Position numbers and translations under genes: made by a program | Assembly: GCA_024036415.1 (NCBI GenBank) | Contig: JAMWET010001256.1 | Location: 204,001-268,000 of the forward strand | Source: Prochilodus magdalenae | Taxonomy: Eukaryota; Chordata; Actinopteri; Characiformes; Prochilodontidae | Direction: 5' to 3' | Length of the DNA stretch: 64,000 nucleotides | The notes under the pieces: generated by a model | What the model saw: only the letters and a program-made list of their open reading frames with translations | What the model was told of the DNA's origin: nothing | Databases searched by the model: none | Shown here: positions 12,001 to 22,834 of the stretch, piece by piece | How positions within the stretch are numbered: position 1 is the first letter of the stretch | Layout: every line of letters begins with the position of its first letter

Positions 12001-13279
12001 TGTTGCATAGATGGCTAAGTGGACCGACTTTCCTTTTACATAACACATTCACCTGTTCTGCTCATTGCAGCCCGACTGGTTAATTTCCTGGCTCATGGTG
12101 TGGCCTCATGCTGAGCCCATCACAGCCCCCCCCAATTGAGACCACGGTATAATGGTTGTCTTGACATGGCTGAAGTGATTGCAAAATATCAGCACACTGC
12201 AGGAGCTAGTTATTATATTAAAAGATGCATAGTGTAGGGAGGCTGTAATCATGAGCTTGTTGTTTAGTCCTGATTATGGAACTCCGGTTCCCTCATTTTT
12301 ATGTTTAATGTAATCAGATTTCATAATAACGGAAGAACAGAGAAGAACTGTTTCACTCAGCCAGCTGAGAATGCAGTAGATAAGCCATGCTAGTGATTCT
12401 ACTGACAAGAAGGTTGGTGACTGGACATCAAAGATGAACTACATATGGGTTTACCTTTTAAGCTGTCTCTATATGTGACTGACTATTACTGGAGGTCTTT
12501 TCACAGAAATATGCTGAACAGTAAGTAGTCTCTGGGTTGTTGTCTGAAATAAAACTGTTGCTAATTGTCATGAAATGTCAACGCCAGTTACATACTGCTA
12601 AAATCTTCTTCCTTAATAGGTTAAACCCTAAAAACCTAAGGCTTATTATCCAGAAACCACATTTACTGAAATGTAAATATGAATTCATATAAATGGCTAG
12701 AAGTTGTAAGAGTTTCAGTTTTAAGCATTCCAATCAACAGGATGTGAGGAAATAACCTAGACATCCATGCATCATATTGCAGAAATATGTACTGCAGTTA
12801 GCAGTTAAATCAATTCAGTATGAGAGTATGAAGGAGTAAGCTGAAGGTTCCGCTCCTGGTAAGATCATTGGCTAAAGGCAACAGTAACACAGGAGCTCTT
12901 GGAAAGCAACTATTATTGCCTGTTTGCATCAAGAAACCACGTTCAGCAGTAAACTACAGAACTGATATAAATAGAAGCTAAAGAGTCAGGGTTGGTGCTG
13001 CTTTCCACCACTAGAGATGCTTTTGGTGAGTAACAGGATAAAGCTTGATGCTGAATTCACAACATTTCTTCTATCCTGGTAGAAACTGAAAAGGGAGGAG
13101 GAAGCACTGTGTATTTTCTGGCGATGTGCTGCCACCTATTTTTGGAATATGAATTTGACAAGATGTCATAAGCAAACTGTTGATATTTTACCATAGCATA
13201 CAGACATTTAAGAAATGACTGATATATAGAAGCTGTTTATGTGAATTTAAAATTAGAACTATTTAATTATTAAGTTTCA
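9011..13279. other. Intergenic, no gene seen
   Basis: Long AT-rich interval without recognised exons. A small inverted repeat (GGTAGGCAT / ATGCCTACC) occurs at about 10192-10219. All open frames here are short and lack domain signal. Confidence 0.45.
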
Positions 13280-13305
13280 TTAGAGAACGTTTTAATGTTC
13301 TCTAA
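13280..13305. repeat. Short hairpin
   Basis: TTAGAGAAC and GTTCTCTAA form perfect 9-bp arms around an 8-base loop. No T-run or gene context suggests a terminator; function unknown. Confidence 0.7.
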
Positions 13306-13905
13306 AAATAAACATGTGCAGCCATCTGTGATTTGCAGGATATATTGCAAGCAAGCAGAAAAGGATAAAGGGAGCTGTCAGGAACTCTTCTGATATATTG
13401 TAAGTATGTATTTTTTATGTATTATTTTATTGCTGCATTACCTGACTTGGATTTGATCACCACATTTTAAAGACCTTCTGAATGTTATTTTTAATTATTA
13501 CTTTAATTTCTGCTTTTTCAGTCAATATTAAATCATCACCTGGTCATTATTCTCTACATGCTGAGCTTCCTATGAATTCTATGACACTGTACAATAGAGG
13601 CATTGTAGTCATTATTTTTTACATATATCTGCAGGATTTTGAATTGTGATTCCAGTTATTGTCTGCAGGAATGCAGGTTTCCAGGAGCAGAGTTGGTGAC
13701 CACCAGTCTAGGATGGAGATGATGAAAAGTCAGTGAGCTAGAACCACATCAAAAACGACATACCTGTGTGATCTAATCTTAGAGGGTGATACATCATGTT
13801 GAGTCTATTGATGCCACCTCCCAAAACAAGCTGAAACTTGGCCATGAAGGACAAGAACAGAAGAGGAGTCAAATCTCACCTGCCTAAAAGTATGCTGCTA
13901 TTTAG

Positions 13906-13965
13906 ATAGATAGATAGATAGATACTTTATTGATCCCAGAGGGAAATTCAAGTTTAATTCCAAGT
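13906..13965. mobile_element. Retroposon 3' tail fragment
   Basis: A GATA microsatellite is followed directly by ACTTTATTGATCCCAGAGGG and AAATTC. This tetranucleotide-plus-TTTATTGATCCC signature is the usual 3' end of a very common fish LINE-derived repeat. Only the tail is present. A related tail lies at 61095-61155. Confidence 0.6.
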
Positions 13966-14902
13966 TTTATTGTTTTCACAACTGACTTTAACTTTGAATA
14001 TTACAATATTGAATATATAACATTACATTTACAGTTTTAAAATAATTTAATAGTTTAGATATTTAACCTAAATCTGAAATGGCAAGCATGGACTAGTACC
14101 TTCTCATAAGTTGATCATAATACACAATGACCACCAATGAACTGTCAATATCTTGCAGACAAATCATGCTGTTTTAATTAAGGCCTTAATCCTCAGGACT
14201 TACAGACTGTAGCAGCTATGGGATGACTTACAGGATTTTGGGAACAACCTCCTTTTAATATAAAGCAGAGTTGGGGGTGCAATTTATGTTTAATGAGGCT
14301 CAAAACAAAGGTTTGAGTCTTGAGCAATTTGAAGTAATGACATTGCGCTAACTCAATTGCTTTATTGGATTTGCATTCATCCTGAAAGATGGACACATGC
14401 AGTCAAATGGAGGTCAGACTGCTAAACTATCAAGGAACCCTCTAGACTTCTTCCTTGATCCTGTTCGTGTTCACTTTTCTTCTGAGCCACTCTGTCAAAG
14501 ATCACCTGCTGAACTTCAAATTGCTCCATGAGCGTAGTTCACTTACATATAACCAAGGATACCATGACAACCGGTGTTCAAAGTTGTATTTAGATGTTGG
14601 ATGAATGGGAGAATCACTATGTTTAAATGCAGTGGTACTTTGCAATAAAACAGGGCTTTTCGTCAACTGCTGTTGAGCAGCTGCATCTTGTGCTGATTCT
14701 CAGCACACATTAGCTGTCTGGTTGAACATGGAAAGAAAGGTACGGGAAACAGGGAAACTGAATGATATGGGTTTTATGCCACTGTTTTAGAGGCCCATAT
14801 CTTTAGCATGATGCGTCTTCTGTAGTAACTGCTCTTTATAGCACAGTATAGTCTACTTATTATAGTAGCAGAACATTGGGTCACACATAGGGTACTGGGT
14901 GA

Positions 14903-14970
14903 GTTCACTTTACCCCACCTGTTCCAGTAGCAGCTTGTTCACTTTACCCCACCTGTTCCAGTAGCAGCTT
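14903..14970. repeat. Perfect 34-bp tandem duplication
   Basis: Two adjacent identical 34-base units starting GTTCACTTTACCCC at 14903 and 14937. Identity of both copies implies a recent event or an assembly artefact. Confidence 0.9.
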
Positions 14971-15299
14971 GTTTTTCTTACTGTTCTCCTAAAACCAGGT
15001 CAAGCTCATCCTCTCTCAGTGGACAGCCCACGGTCAGCTGCTGAGTGGTGCAGAGCTGCAAATGTTTTATAGATGGTTCTGCTCCTAAAACCTGATGCAT
15101 TAAAAACCGCTCAACCTGATGAAGGCATACCTGAATTTGACCACCTCATTCTGCAGTAATACATTACTTAAGATCATTGTGCTGTTAATTAACCCTAATA
15201 CAAGACTAATAATATCTTGTGTGCTTCAGTGATCCATATGTCTGTGTGTTTGATATTCTTTCAGTACTATTAAACCCTGTGTGGGAAAAGCAGCTGAAA

Positions 15300-15910
15300 G
15301 TGCTTCATTCTAATACAACCCAGAAAACAACTGAGACCAGAACGAGGCCTGCACTTGTCTTGCTGAAATAACCATGAACTTGCTGGGAGATGTTGTCTTG
15401 ATGGCAGTATGTGAGTCATAATTCCCAATACAGGCTTCTCCACCGGTGGTGCCTTCAGACATATGCAATTCACTCATGCTGTGGGTACTAATACACCACC
15501 ATGTCATAACAGATGTTCTCTTGTGCACCATTTGTTGATAAAAGTCTGGATGGCAACTTTAGTGTTTGCCATGGAGAGCTCGACGTCTGTTTTTCCTACA
15601 AACAGGTTGTGGAAACATAGACTCATCTGAGCACAGCATAAATTTCAAATCTGCTCAGATGAATTTGGGCACAGAGAACTCTGTGGCATTTCTGCATAGA
15701 ATGTATGTATGACTTCTTGTGTTTCAAGTTGCATTCCTAATGTTGAGTGACAGCGGTTTCCTTAAGGACTCCTGAACCCATGTGGCTATATGGGTAGCAT
15801 GACGGTTTCTCATACAATGCTGTCTGAGGGATTATTGAAGGTCATGCACAGTAAACAATGGTGTCTGGTCTAACCCTACAGTTTCTCTGAAAAGATTTCT
15901 CTGGATTCCC
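15300..15910 (-). pseudogene. Tc1-like transposase remnant, family B, piece 2
   Basis: The minus-strand frame at 15310-15531 reads VHKRTSVMTWWCISTHSM, corresponding to the Tc1 transposase core (SVMVWGCIS type). A second minus-strand frame at 15270-15473 gives SSWLFQQDKCRPRS, corresponding to the second catalytic motif (CLFQQDNARPHS type). The two motifs lie in different frames, so at least one frameshift separates them. The plus-strand order of the flanking noncoding blocks follows the pieces at 21230 and 46690. The element is dead. Confidence 0.72.
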
Positions 15911-16716
15911 CTTACACAATTTTATGTGTATTTGTATAGGATGGTGAAAGATATGCTATGTAATTCTGTAGTCAGCATGCCAATAGGTTACCAGGTCTAA
16001 CAATATTTCTTTCTGATGGAAATGAATGATATTTTCGAATGTCACCATTATCGTATCCTGTGATTAACAAAACTATTCCAATCCAGATACTGTATATGTT
16101 TTACTTAGAACTTTCCCAAGAACATTACTAAATGACAAAGTCATTTAACAGTCGAAATAATTCTACATGCATGCTACAAAGGACAGAATTAGACCTACTA
16201 TTAAAGCTTAACCTTAAAATATATATAATATATAATATACTCCTACTCCAACTACTCCTCCTGCAGGCTACTAGTACCAAAGCAACAGAACTACCATACC
16301 ACAAAGGGCTTGCCAGTCTGATGTCAATTTAGTATGCAGCAGTGTTAGATTGCACATAGCAATATTCATATTTCATCTCCTTAATGACCTTATAATTCAC
16401 AGCATCCAGTGACATTCGGAGGACAAATGTCCAGATAGAAAACATATTGGGTTTGGAACATTATTGTTCACCACAGGGCATTATAACTGTAATTTCCAAA
16501 ATTGCAAAATCAGCTCAGAGTTCCCTCATATGGGCACAGTGCCAACTACAGCTTGACATCACTGTAGAGGTATGTAAGCCACCTGAGACCGCAGCTATAT
16601 TATTGCTTTAAAAGTACACTACACTGAATGAATGGATCTATTGATCAATTGATATGTTTTCTCATTGACCAATTGAACTGATCCCATTGCAATTGATCCC
16701 AATAAAAGAACTCTCT

Positions 16717-16719
<3 letters not shown>
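15911..16719. other. Intergenic, no gene seen
   Basis: No supported exon or mobile element. The interval leads into the TA microsatellite. Confidence 0.4.

Positions 16720-16775
<56 letters not shown>
16720..16775. repeat. (TA)n microsatellite
   Basis: Uninterrupted AT dinucleotide run of 56 bases. Confidence 0.97.
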
Positions 16776-16777
<2 letters not shown>

Positions 16778-17819
16778 CTTACAAAAAAGGTAAACGTCTA
16801 TAAATTGTTGCTGCACTTTTGACTACGTCCCCAAACAGATATAATCTTGAATACATTTAAAACTTGATTGCAAATCATTTGCTGTCAATTGACTGTCTGA
16901 AGTAGTTTTCTCCGGGTGACTTGATTTATGACCAGCTGTGTAGAGCTGCATTCATCATGTCTGCAGTCTAGAGCTGCAATTTACACCGCACATTTGCATT
17001 TAGAGTCTGTTATTGTCTGTTATTATTGAGAAAAAACAATCACACTCAAGTGTTAGGTGTGTTCATTCAAAGGTTGATCTGGTTCAGAATAAATAATGCA
17101 TTGTTGAGATTAGTGATGGCAGATGACCTGGCAGACCACAGGAGAGCACAGTAGTGAACCATGCGCTATTAAGCCAAAACAAACAAACTCCCATTGTTAG
17201 ACTTTTAGACTGCTCTGTGTTTTCTTCAGGCTGTCTTCATTACATTCAGCAAGGCTCTGTCCTCTAATCACCTATTAACACTTACTTAATCCTATGTGGC
17301 TTCAGAAATGACACCATAAATAAACTTGAAACTTGTGGGTTTAACTAAGACTAGATAAACCAACACTTAGCATTTTTCATAATATCTGGAAATGAAAAAA
17401 GGTAAGGTTATGAATGCTCCCCTTATTAACATTCCTTTTAGTTAATACAATTTGCATTCTTGCATCTTTTAAAAATGGTTAGGGGATTTGGATTTTAAAC
17501 AACACCTCGGTGCTGCTACTCATAAGCATCATGATACCTTCCTTATGCCTGATCACTTCTGGATATTTTTCACATCAGCTTTGAAATCAAGAAGACCTAC
17601 ATGCTATACTTTAAAGCACTTCATAAATTTAGAAACAGCTAAAAAGTTCAAAGATGTTTTTACTAAAATACCATGTCCCTGCTGCAGTGATCTTACTCAC
17701 ATACTGAACGTAAAGCTTAAAAGAGACCTTTGATACAGTAGCCCCCGTAAAAGGGAAGAAAAGCTTGCATACTCCAAAAACCCCTTGGGTATATGAGCTT
17801 AAGTAAGGGGTAGCTTTTA
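16776..17819. other. Intergenic, possibly more LINE at its 3' part
   Basis: No supported gene. An open frame at 17488-17733 lies just upstream of the LINE C-terminal segment and could be a diverged, collinear LINE piece, but no motif proves it. Confidence 0.35.
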
Positions 17820-18465
17820 GGATAGTTTTAAAAACTCTTTTATTGGGTTTCAAAGCCCTAAATGGCAGAGGACCTGAGTACCTCACTGAATGTCTGTCAT
17901 TATACATTCCAACAGATCAGCAGATTCTGGTCTTCTGCAAATGCCCAATGTAGCCTACAGAAACAGTGGAGAGGCTTCTTTCTGTGTGTAGGCTTCTAAA
18001 CAGTGGGGCTCATTACATCCAACATTTAGGCAGTGAAGTTCGGTACACATTCATTAGAAGAACAGAAAATGTATCTTTTTAACCCAGTTTTTAAAACACT
18101 GTATTTTACTATATTTATTATTTGTTTGCTGGTTAATAAAAAAGAAAACAAGTATCTCTGAAATGGCAGTTATATGGGAGAGGACTCTAACTAACCTCAG
18201 TTCATTTTAGTGTCCATGGAACCAGACTTTTTGTCCAAGCAATGCTTTCTGTGGAATTTCACACAAGGTGACCAGCAGCTCATTTGGTCAAATGACGCAT
18301 AAAAGTAAAAATGAACCAGAATTGAGGTACATGTTTGTCTCTGGACAACGATCATTTGAATTTGTTTTTGCTTTGTTGCTTTTAATATCACACCCGTTGT
18401 AAAGCACTTTAAGATGTTTTGTGTGTGAAAAGTGCTCTATGAATAAAATATATCATTATTGTTTT
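17820..18465 (+). mobile_element. LINE 3' end fragment (interrupted)
   Basis: One plus-strand frame near 17849-17896 reads FKALNGRGPEYLTECL, the conserved region after the reverse transcriptase in many fish LINEs (FKALHGLAPxYLSDLL type). The far end, AAAGCACTTTAAGATG followed by AAAAGTGCTCTATGAATAAA at about 18405-18445, is the usual terminal signature of such elements. The part at about 18140-18365 is a different repeat (family H) inserted in the tail. Stops and frameshifts are abundant. Confidence 0.6.
18140..18365 (+). repeat. Unclassified repeat, family H copy 1
   Basis: Collinear with 61384-61640. Shared blocks are AAACAAGTATCTC, AAATGGCA, CATGGAACCAGAC / CAATGGAACCAGAC, CCAAGCA, AAAGTAAAAATGAACCAGAA / AAAGTCAAAATGAACAAAAA, ACATGTTT and GGACAACGAT / GGACAGCAACGAT. 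It sits between two pieces of the LINE tail, so it inserted after the LINE. No coding potential. Confidence 0.65.
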
Positions 18466-20130
18466 TATTTATAATTTATTTTTGCAAGTTGATGAAGTTG
18501 ATACTTTCCAAAAAAGGCTTAACTAGGATCGTACAGGCCACAGCACAGTAAAAATGAATGGCCATCCATACTTATTTTTGATAAATAAAAAACTTGTGAG
18601 GTACGTTGTTAAGAAACGGCATGTGAGCTACGGGCCCACCTGTGACTAGCGCTCCCCTGTGACTAGCACCCTGCCCCCACTAGTAGTTGCACCACTGCAC
18701 AACTGAACATTTGCATGGATATAGTTAGTGTACCAGTGAGAAAGTCGTGTCCTAAGTTCATACACCTTCTATTTTTTCTAAATAATACCAGATGGAAATG
18801 TCTCTTAGCCTATAATTAGAGGCAAGTCTGTACTTTTTAATTACTGATAATGATTATAATGATACAACACTGATAATTTTGTAGTCACCAAAATGCTTGT
18901 AAGGTTTTTCTTCCCGCCCATTTTTACATTTTTGTAGTTGCAGAGTACGTCATATTATTAACTTGCTCATGGTAAGATGGTTTATGTGCATATTGAATAA
19001 GAGCATCTTAAATACGGATGGCAAATGCACCCCAGTAAAAAACTGCAGGATAAAGATGATTCATTTACACTCCTTCTTTGGCACGCTCATACGACCACAT
19101 CGCTACACTCCATCATGATGGTGCCATATTTCACTGAGGCCAAGTCAGTTTGCCAGATAAAATAATCCCATATTAACAACAAGTTGTCTCTAAGCTGTTA
19201 TAAGCCTATCTGTAAAAGAGAAAATATGAACTCAAAAGTCAGGTCGGTTGAGTCAGACTTGGTGAGAGCTTTTCATCATTGACATCACACATTTAAGTTC
19301 AAGAGAAGGTCTGACTGGATGGGGTTAATATGAAATAATGGCATATCTTACAGCATTGGTATAAGTGAGACTGTAGTGATGATAGTGTAGTAACCCAGTT
19401 TTGGGGTGGCTGGGTTACATAATTTATGAATTGCTAATTACTCCTCATGCGGGAACGGAATTGCTTCAATTATTTCGTTCCAGGAAAAAGTACAACTGGA
19501 AAGTACTGGGGAAAAATCAATAGTTCTTTTCAGTGCTTTTTTAATAGAAAGAAATCATCACCAATCACAGCAAACATAACTCATAGTGGCTCGTCACTAC
19601 GTTCGCCTTTGCTCTAAACAGGACATAGATAGTTAAACTTGATTAAGATTGTGAATGGCTACTGCTGTTTGAAAGCAGTTAGAAATTAATCAAGAATCAG
19701 TCTGAGCTGGGAAATGTAATCTTTCTCAGGGTTTAAGGCATGATCTTTTTTTTTATATGGCGATCTTTATCTGTATTTATACAAGCCTCAGTTCCAAAAT
19801 ATCAGGGCAGTTAAAAAGCAATTAAAAAGAATCCACAAATCTATTTTGACAGTACTGAAACAAAAACAGTTTAAAGACAAAATTTACTTTACTTTTATTT
19901 ACATTTTACCCCATAAACATCTTTGCTTTCCATTTGTTTGCAGCCCTTTCTGAAATGTACATTCAGTCATTTAAAACTAGTTACATTCTGAAATGTTCAA
20001 AACATATATTAAACATGTGATGAAATCATTCTTGGGTATAAACATGGAATCCTGGAAAGGCCTTTTACCTAATGAGCAGGGATAGGTTAAGGCTGATGCC
20101 AAAAATGTGCCAGCAAATATTCCAACAGCT
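18466..20130. other. Intergenic, no gene seen
   Basis: A small inverted repeat GTAACCCAG / CTGGGTTAC lies at about 19388-19416. CTGTGACTAGC is duplicated at about 18640-18668. No exon was recognised. Confidence 0.4.
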
Positions 20131-20375
20131 TTGGAACAATGGGCCTCATTCACAGAGAGAACCATCTTCCTAAGTGTTTTTCTAAATTTGTTCTTGAGAA
20201 AGGTCTTAAGAAAAATGTCAGCTTCATGATGTGTTCTTAAACCACAGAACTGTTCACGCCTTTGACTTTTTGAGCTAGTGGATGTTGTTCCTTTATATGT
20301 ACAAATCCTATACATACATTCCACAACGACCATGTTGGTAAATTTCAGAATCTTTGTTTAAAAGTGGGTTTTAGG
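20131..20375. mobile_element. Possible MITE (weak)
   Basis: The block starting near GGGCCTCATTCACAGAGAGA with repeated CTTAAG / TTCCTAAG words resembles non-autonomous DNA repeats common in fish. Ends and target duplication could not be fixed. Confidence 0.25.
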
Positions 20376-20529
20376 AACAAATGTACATCGTGCAACAATA
20401 CTTTACACAGCAGAAGCCATATATAAACAATGTCTAGAACCCTGCAGACTTCTCTGGGTTTGAGCTCATCTCAAATGGACTTATGCACAGTGCAAAAGTG
20501 CATTATGTTCTGACAAGTCATGCTCTCTA

Positions 20530-21165
20530 ACTGTTGATGGAAAGAAAAGAAGTTGTGTCCTCTGAGCCAAAGAATTACAGGGCCATAAAGACTATTATCA
20601 GACAAAAAGCAGGACTTGCTGCTAAAGATGACCTGCTGTCACTCCATAACAGTCTGACACAACACCATTGCAGTCTTTGGCGACATTGGCTTGGTGTTAT
20701 GGGCAGCCGTTGTATTGATCTACTTGTGTATAGCCTGCCAATGGTGCTGGCACTAACTGGATGTCTGCAATCGTGGCTGTTAGGTCAGTCAGGTGCAGCG
20801 ATAAGGGCCATCCTTGTTTGCAGGACATGCATGGGCGAGCATGCGACTTGAATCATTCACATTTACATTTATGGCATTTAGCTGACGCTCTTATCCAGAG
20901 CAACTTACAAGGTTAATGATTACAGGTAGGCCAATGTAGTGTTAGGAGTCTTGCCCAAGGACTCTTATTGGTGTAGCTCAGCATAGTCACCCAGACTGGG
21001 ATTCGAACACACGTAGAGGTGGCACCCTGAGTAGTGGTGTTACCCACTGAGCTACACCAACCAACCATTCACATGTCTCACAATGTCAAACCTAGCCACC
21101 AAGTTTCAGTCCTGTTGGGTGATTCCTTCTGTGTGCAACTATTCTTTTTTAGAATAAGTGCTCAT
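20530..21165 (-). mobile_element. Tc1-like element, family A copy 3 (carries a SINE)
   Basis: Blocks in the family A order: GATGACCTGCTGTCACT, TTGCAGTCTTTGGCGACATT, CACTAACTGGATG, then, after the SINE, TGTCTCACAATGTCAAACCT and TTCCTTCTGTGTGCAACTATT. The SINE at 20863-21065 splits the right-end block cleanly. No transposase frame survives. Confidence 0.75.
20863..21065 (-). mobile_element. tRNA-derived SINE
   Basis: Read on the minus strand, the head is GGTGTAGCTCAGTGGGTAAC, an A-box-like promoter, followed about 35 bases later by GTTCGAATCCCA, a B-box. This is a tRNA-like RNA polymerase III promoter. The other end holds GCATTTAGCTGACGCTCTTA and TCCAGAGCAACTTAC, a tail very common in teleost SINEs. 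A 9-bp target duplication, CATTCACAT, flanks it at 20854-20862 and 21066-21074. It is not a functional tRNA gene. Confidence 0.85.
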
Positions 21166-21229
21166 GTTTCCACTGTGTATTTCAGATGAGTCCAGAGAGT
21201 CCACCAATGTTTCTGGAGACTGTTGTTAT

Positions 21230-21760
21230 ACAGGTATGGCTTCCACTATACTTAGTCTTAACTTGCATTTGTGGATGCTGAGACAAATGGTGTTTATTGT
21301 CAGCGATTTGCCAAAGTGTTCCTAAACCGAGTGGTGATATCCTTGACAGAAACATTGCAGTTTTTAGCATACTGCTGTCCAAGGGGTCAGAGATCATGGG
21401 TATTTTTGGCCTTGCCCTTTCAGCACAGAGATTTCTCCAGAATCTTCTGGCGATGTTATGCACTGTAGAGGGTGAAAACCTAAACACTTTGCAATCCCTG
21501 GCTGAAGAATGTTATTCTTGAACTATTGGATTTTTTGCTAATGCATTTTTGGCGTAGTCTCAACACATCCTCACTCAGAAAGGTGTAGGCCTTTCCTGAA
21601 GGCTGCTTTTGTTCCCAAACATGATTGCATTGCCTGTTTAGGACGTTTTTTGAACATTTCACAACATCCATAGTCTTGAATTCCTTCTGTCTCAATGTTT
21701 TTTGGAATGTGCTGCAGGCATTGGTTGAGAATGAACATATAAGCAATGAGACTAATACAT
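21230..21760 (-). mobile_element. Tc1-like remnant, family B, piece 3
   Basis: Same ordered blocks as 7545-7990, and further upstream blocks that parallel 15700-15860 (for example AGTGTTCCTAAACCGAGTGGTGATATC against CTTAAGGACTCCTGAACCCATGTGGCTATAT). This would be the part encoding the transposase N-terminus on the minus strand, but no intact frame remains. Confidence 0.6.
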
Positions 21761-22616
21761 TTCATAACTTGTACAGTATTTGCACTGGTTTTGTTCAAAT
21801 ACAGGTTAAAGTAGATTTATACATTTCTACTTTCTGTTGTTAGCATGTCATGTTTTGAATTCTCGTGGTTTGAATTGTGTTTATATAAAAGCAATAAAAC
21901 ACCTGAGTGTGTAATACACACCACAGCTATGATTATATGATACTCAGTTTTAGCTTGTATATAAATTGCTAGATTGCTTGATTGAATAAAATATTCTTTA
22001 GATTTAAAGCAAGTTAATGTATTATTTAATGGATATATAAAAAGCAGCTGTTTTTTCAAATGGTGTAAGAAATAAAAAGACCTTAATATGACAGTGATGA
22101 TATGCTGTAAAGTGATGACAGTAAGCCCTAAAGGAATATATTTATCCATTTATCTTAATGTTTTACTGTATACATTATTTAATAAGACATTAATAAAATC
22201 CTTATGACTGCTCAGCACTATACATCTGAACTGTGTTGAACTTTACTGCCAGAGGCACAATTTCATGCTGCATAAGAGACATCTGAAAGATACCTTTGAT
22301 CTACAGACAGCTATGTTAGGAGCATCAAAGGCAGGAAGCTGACCATTAACTTAAAGGTTAAAGGGCCGCTATGCCACAAATATTGCGTCAGAAGACAAAA
22401 CACATCAGATGCGCTCTCGACTGTTCTCCAGACATGTGGCTGACTTTCTACCAGGCAAGGCTAACTGTAGTAGCACAAGGACATGATTTACTATAATTGA
22501 TTCTACTGAGTAGTACAAACTTAAGATGTTCTCTGGCGTTGGTATAAATGGATGGGCTATGTACCTTTATGCTAATTGTCCAGGAAACATAAAGTTGGTA
22601 TATATATTTATATATC
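21761..22616. other. Intergenic, no gene seen
   Basis: AT-rich, no recognised exon or mobile element. Confidence 0.4.
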
Positions 22617-22834
22617 TACAGTGGAGGAAATAAATATTTAATCCCTTGCTGATTTTGTAAGTTTGCCCACTGACAAAGATATGAACAGTCTGTCATTTTA
22701 AGGGTAGGTTTACTTTAACAGTGAGAGATAGAATATCAAAAAGAAAATACAGAAAATTACATTGTATAAAATATATAAATGTAATTGCATTTTGCAGAGA
22801 GAAATAAGTATTTGATCCGTTTAACAAACAAGAC

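Noticed and set aside
16619..16816. Frame with an Ile-Tyr run
   Set aside because: Translation of the TA microsatellite.
20998..21061. Possible tRNA gene
   Set aside because: A- and B-box-like words are present on the minus strand, but the sequence does not fold as a full cloverleaf and is fused to a SINE tail with a target duplication; it is the SINE head.
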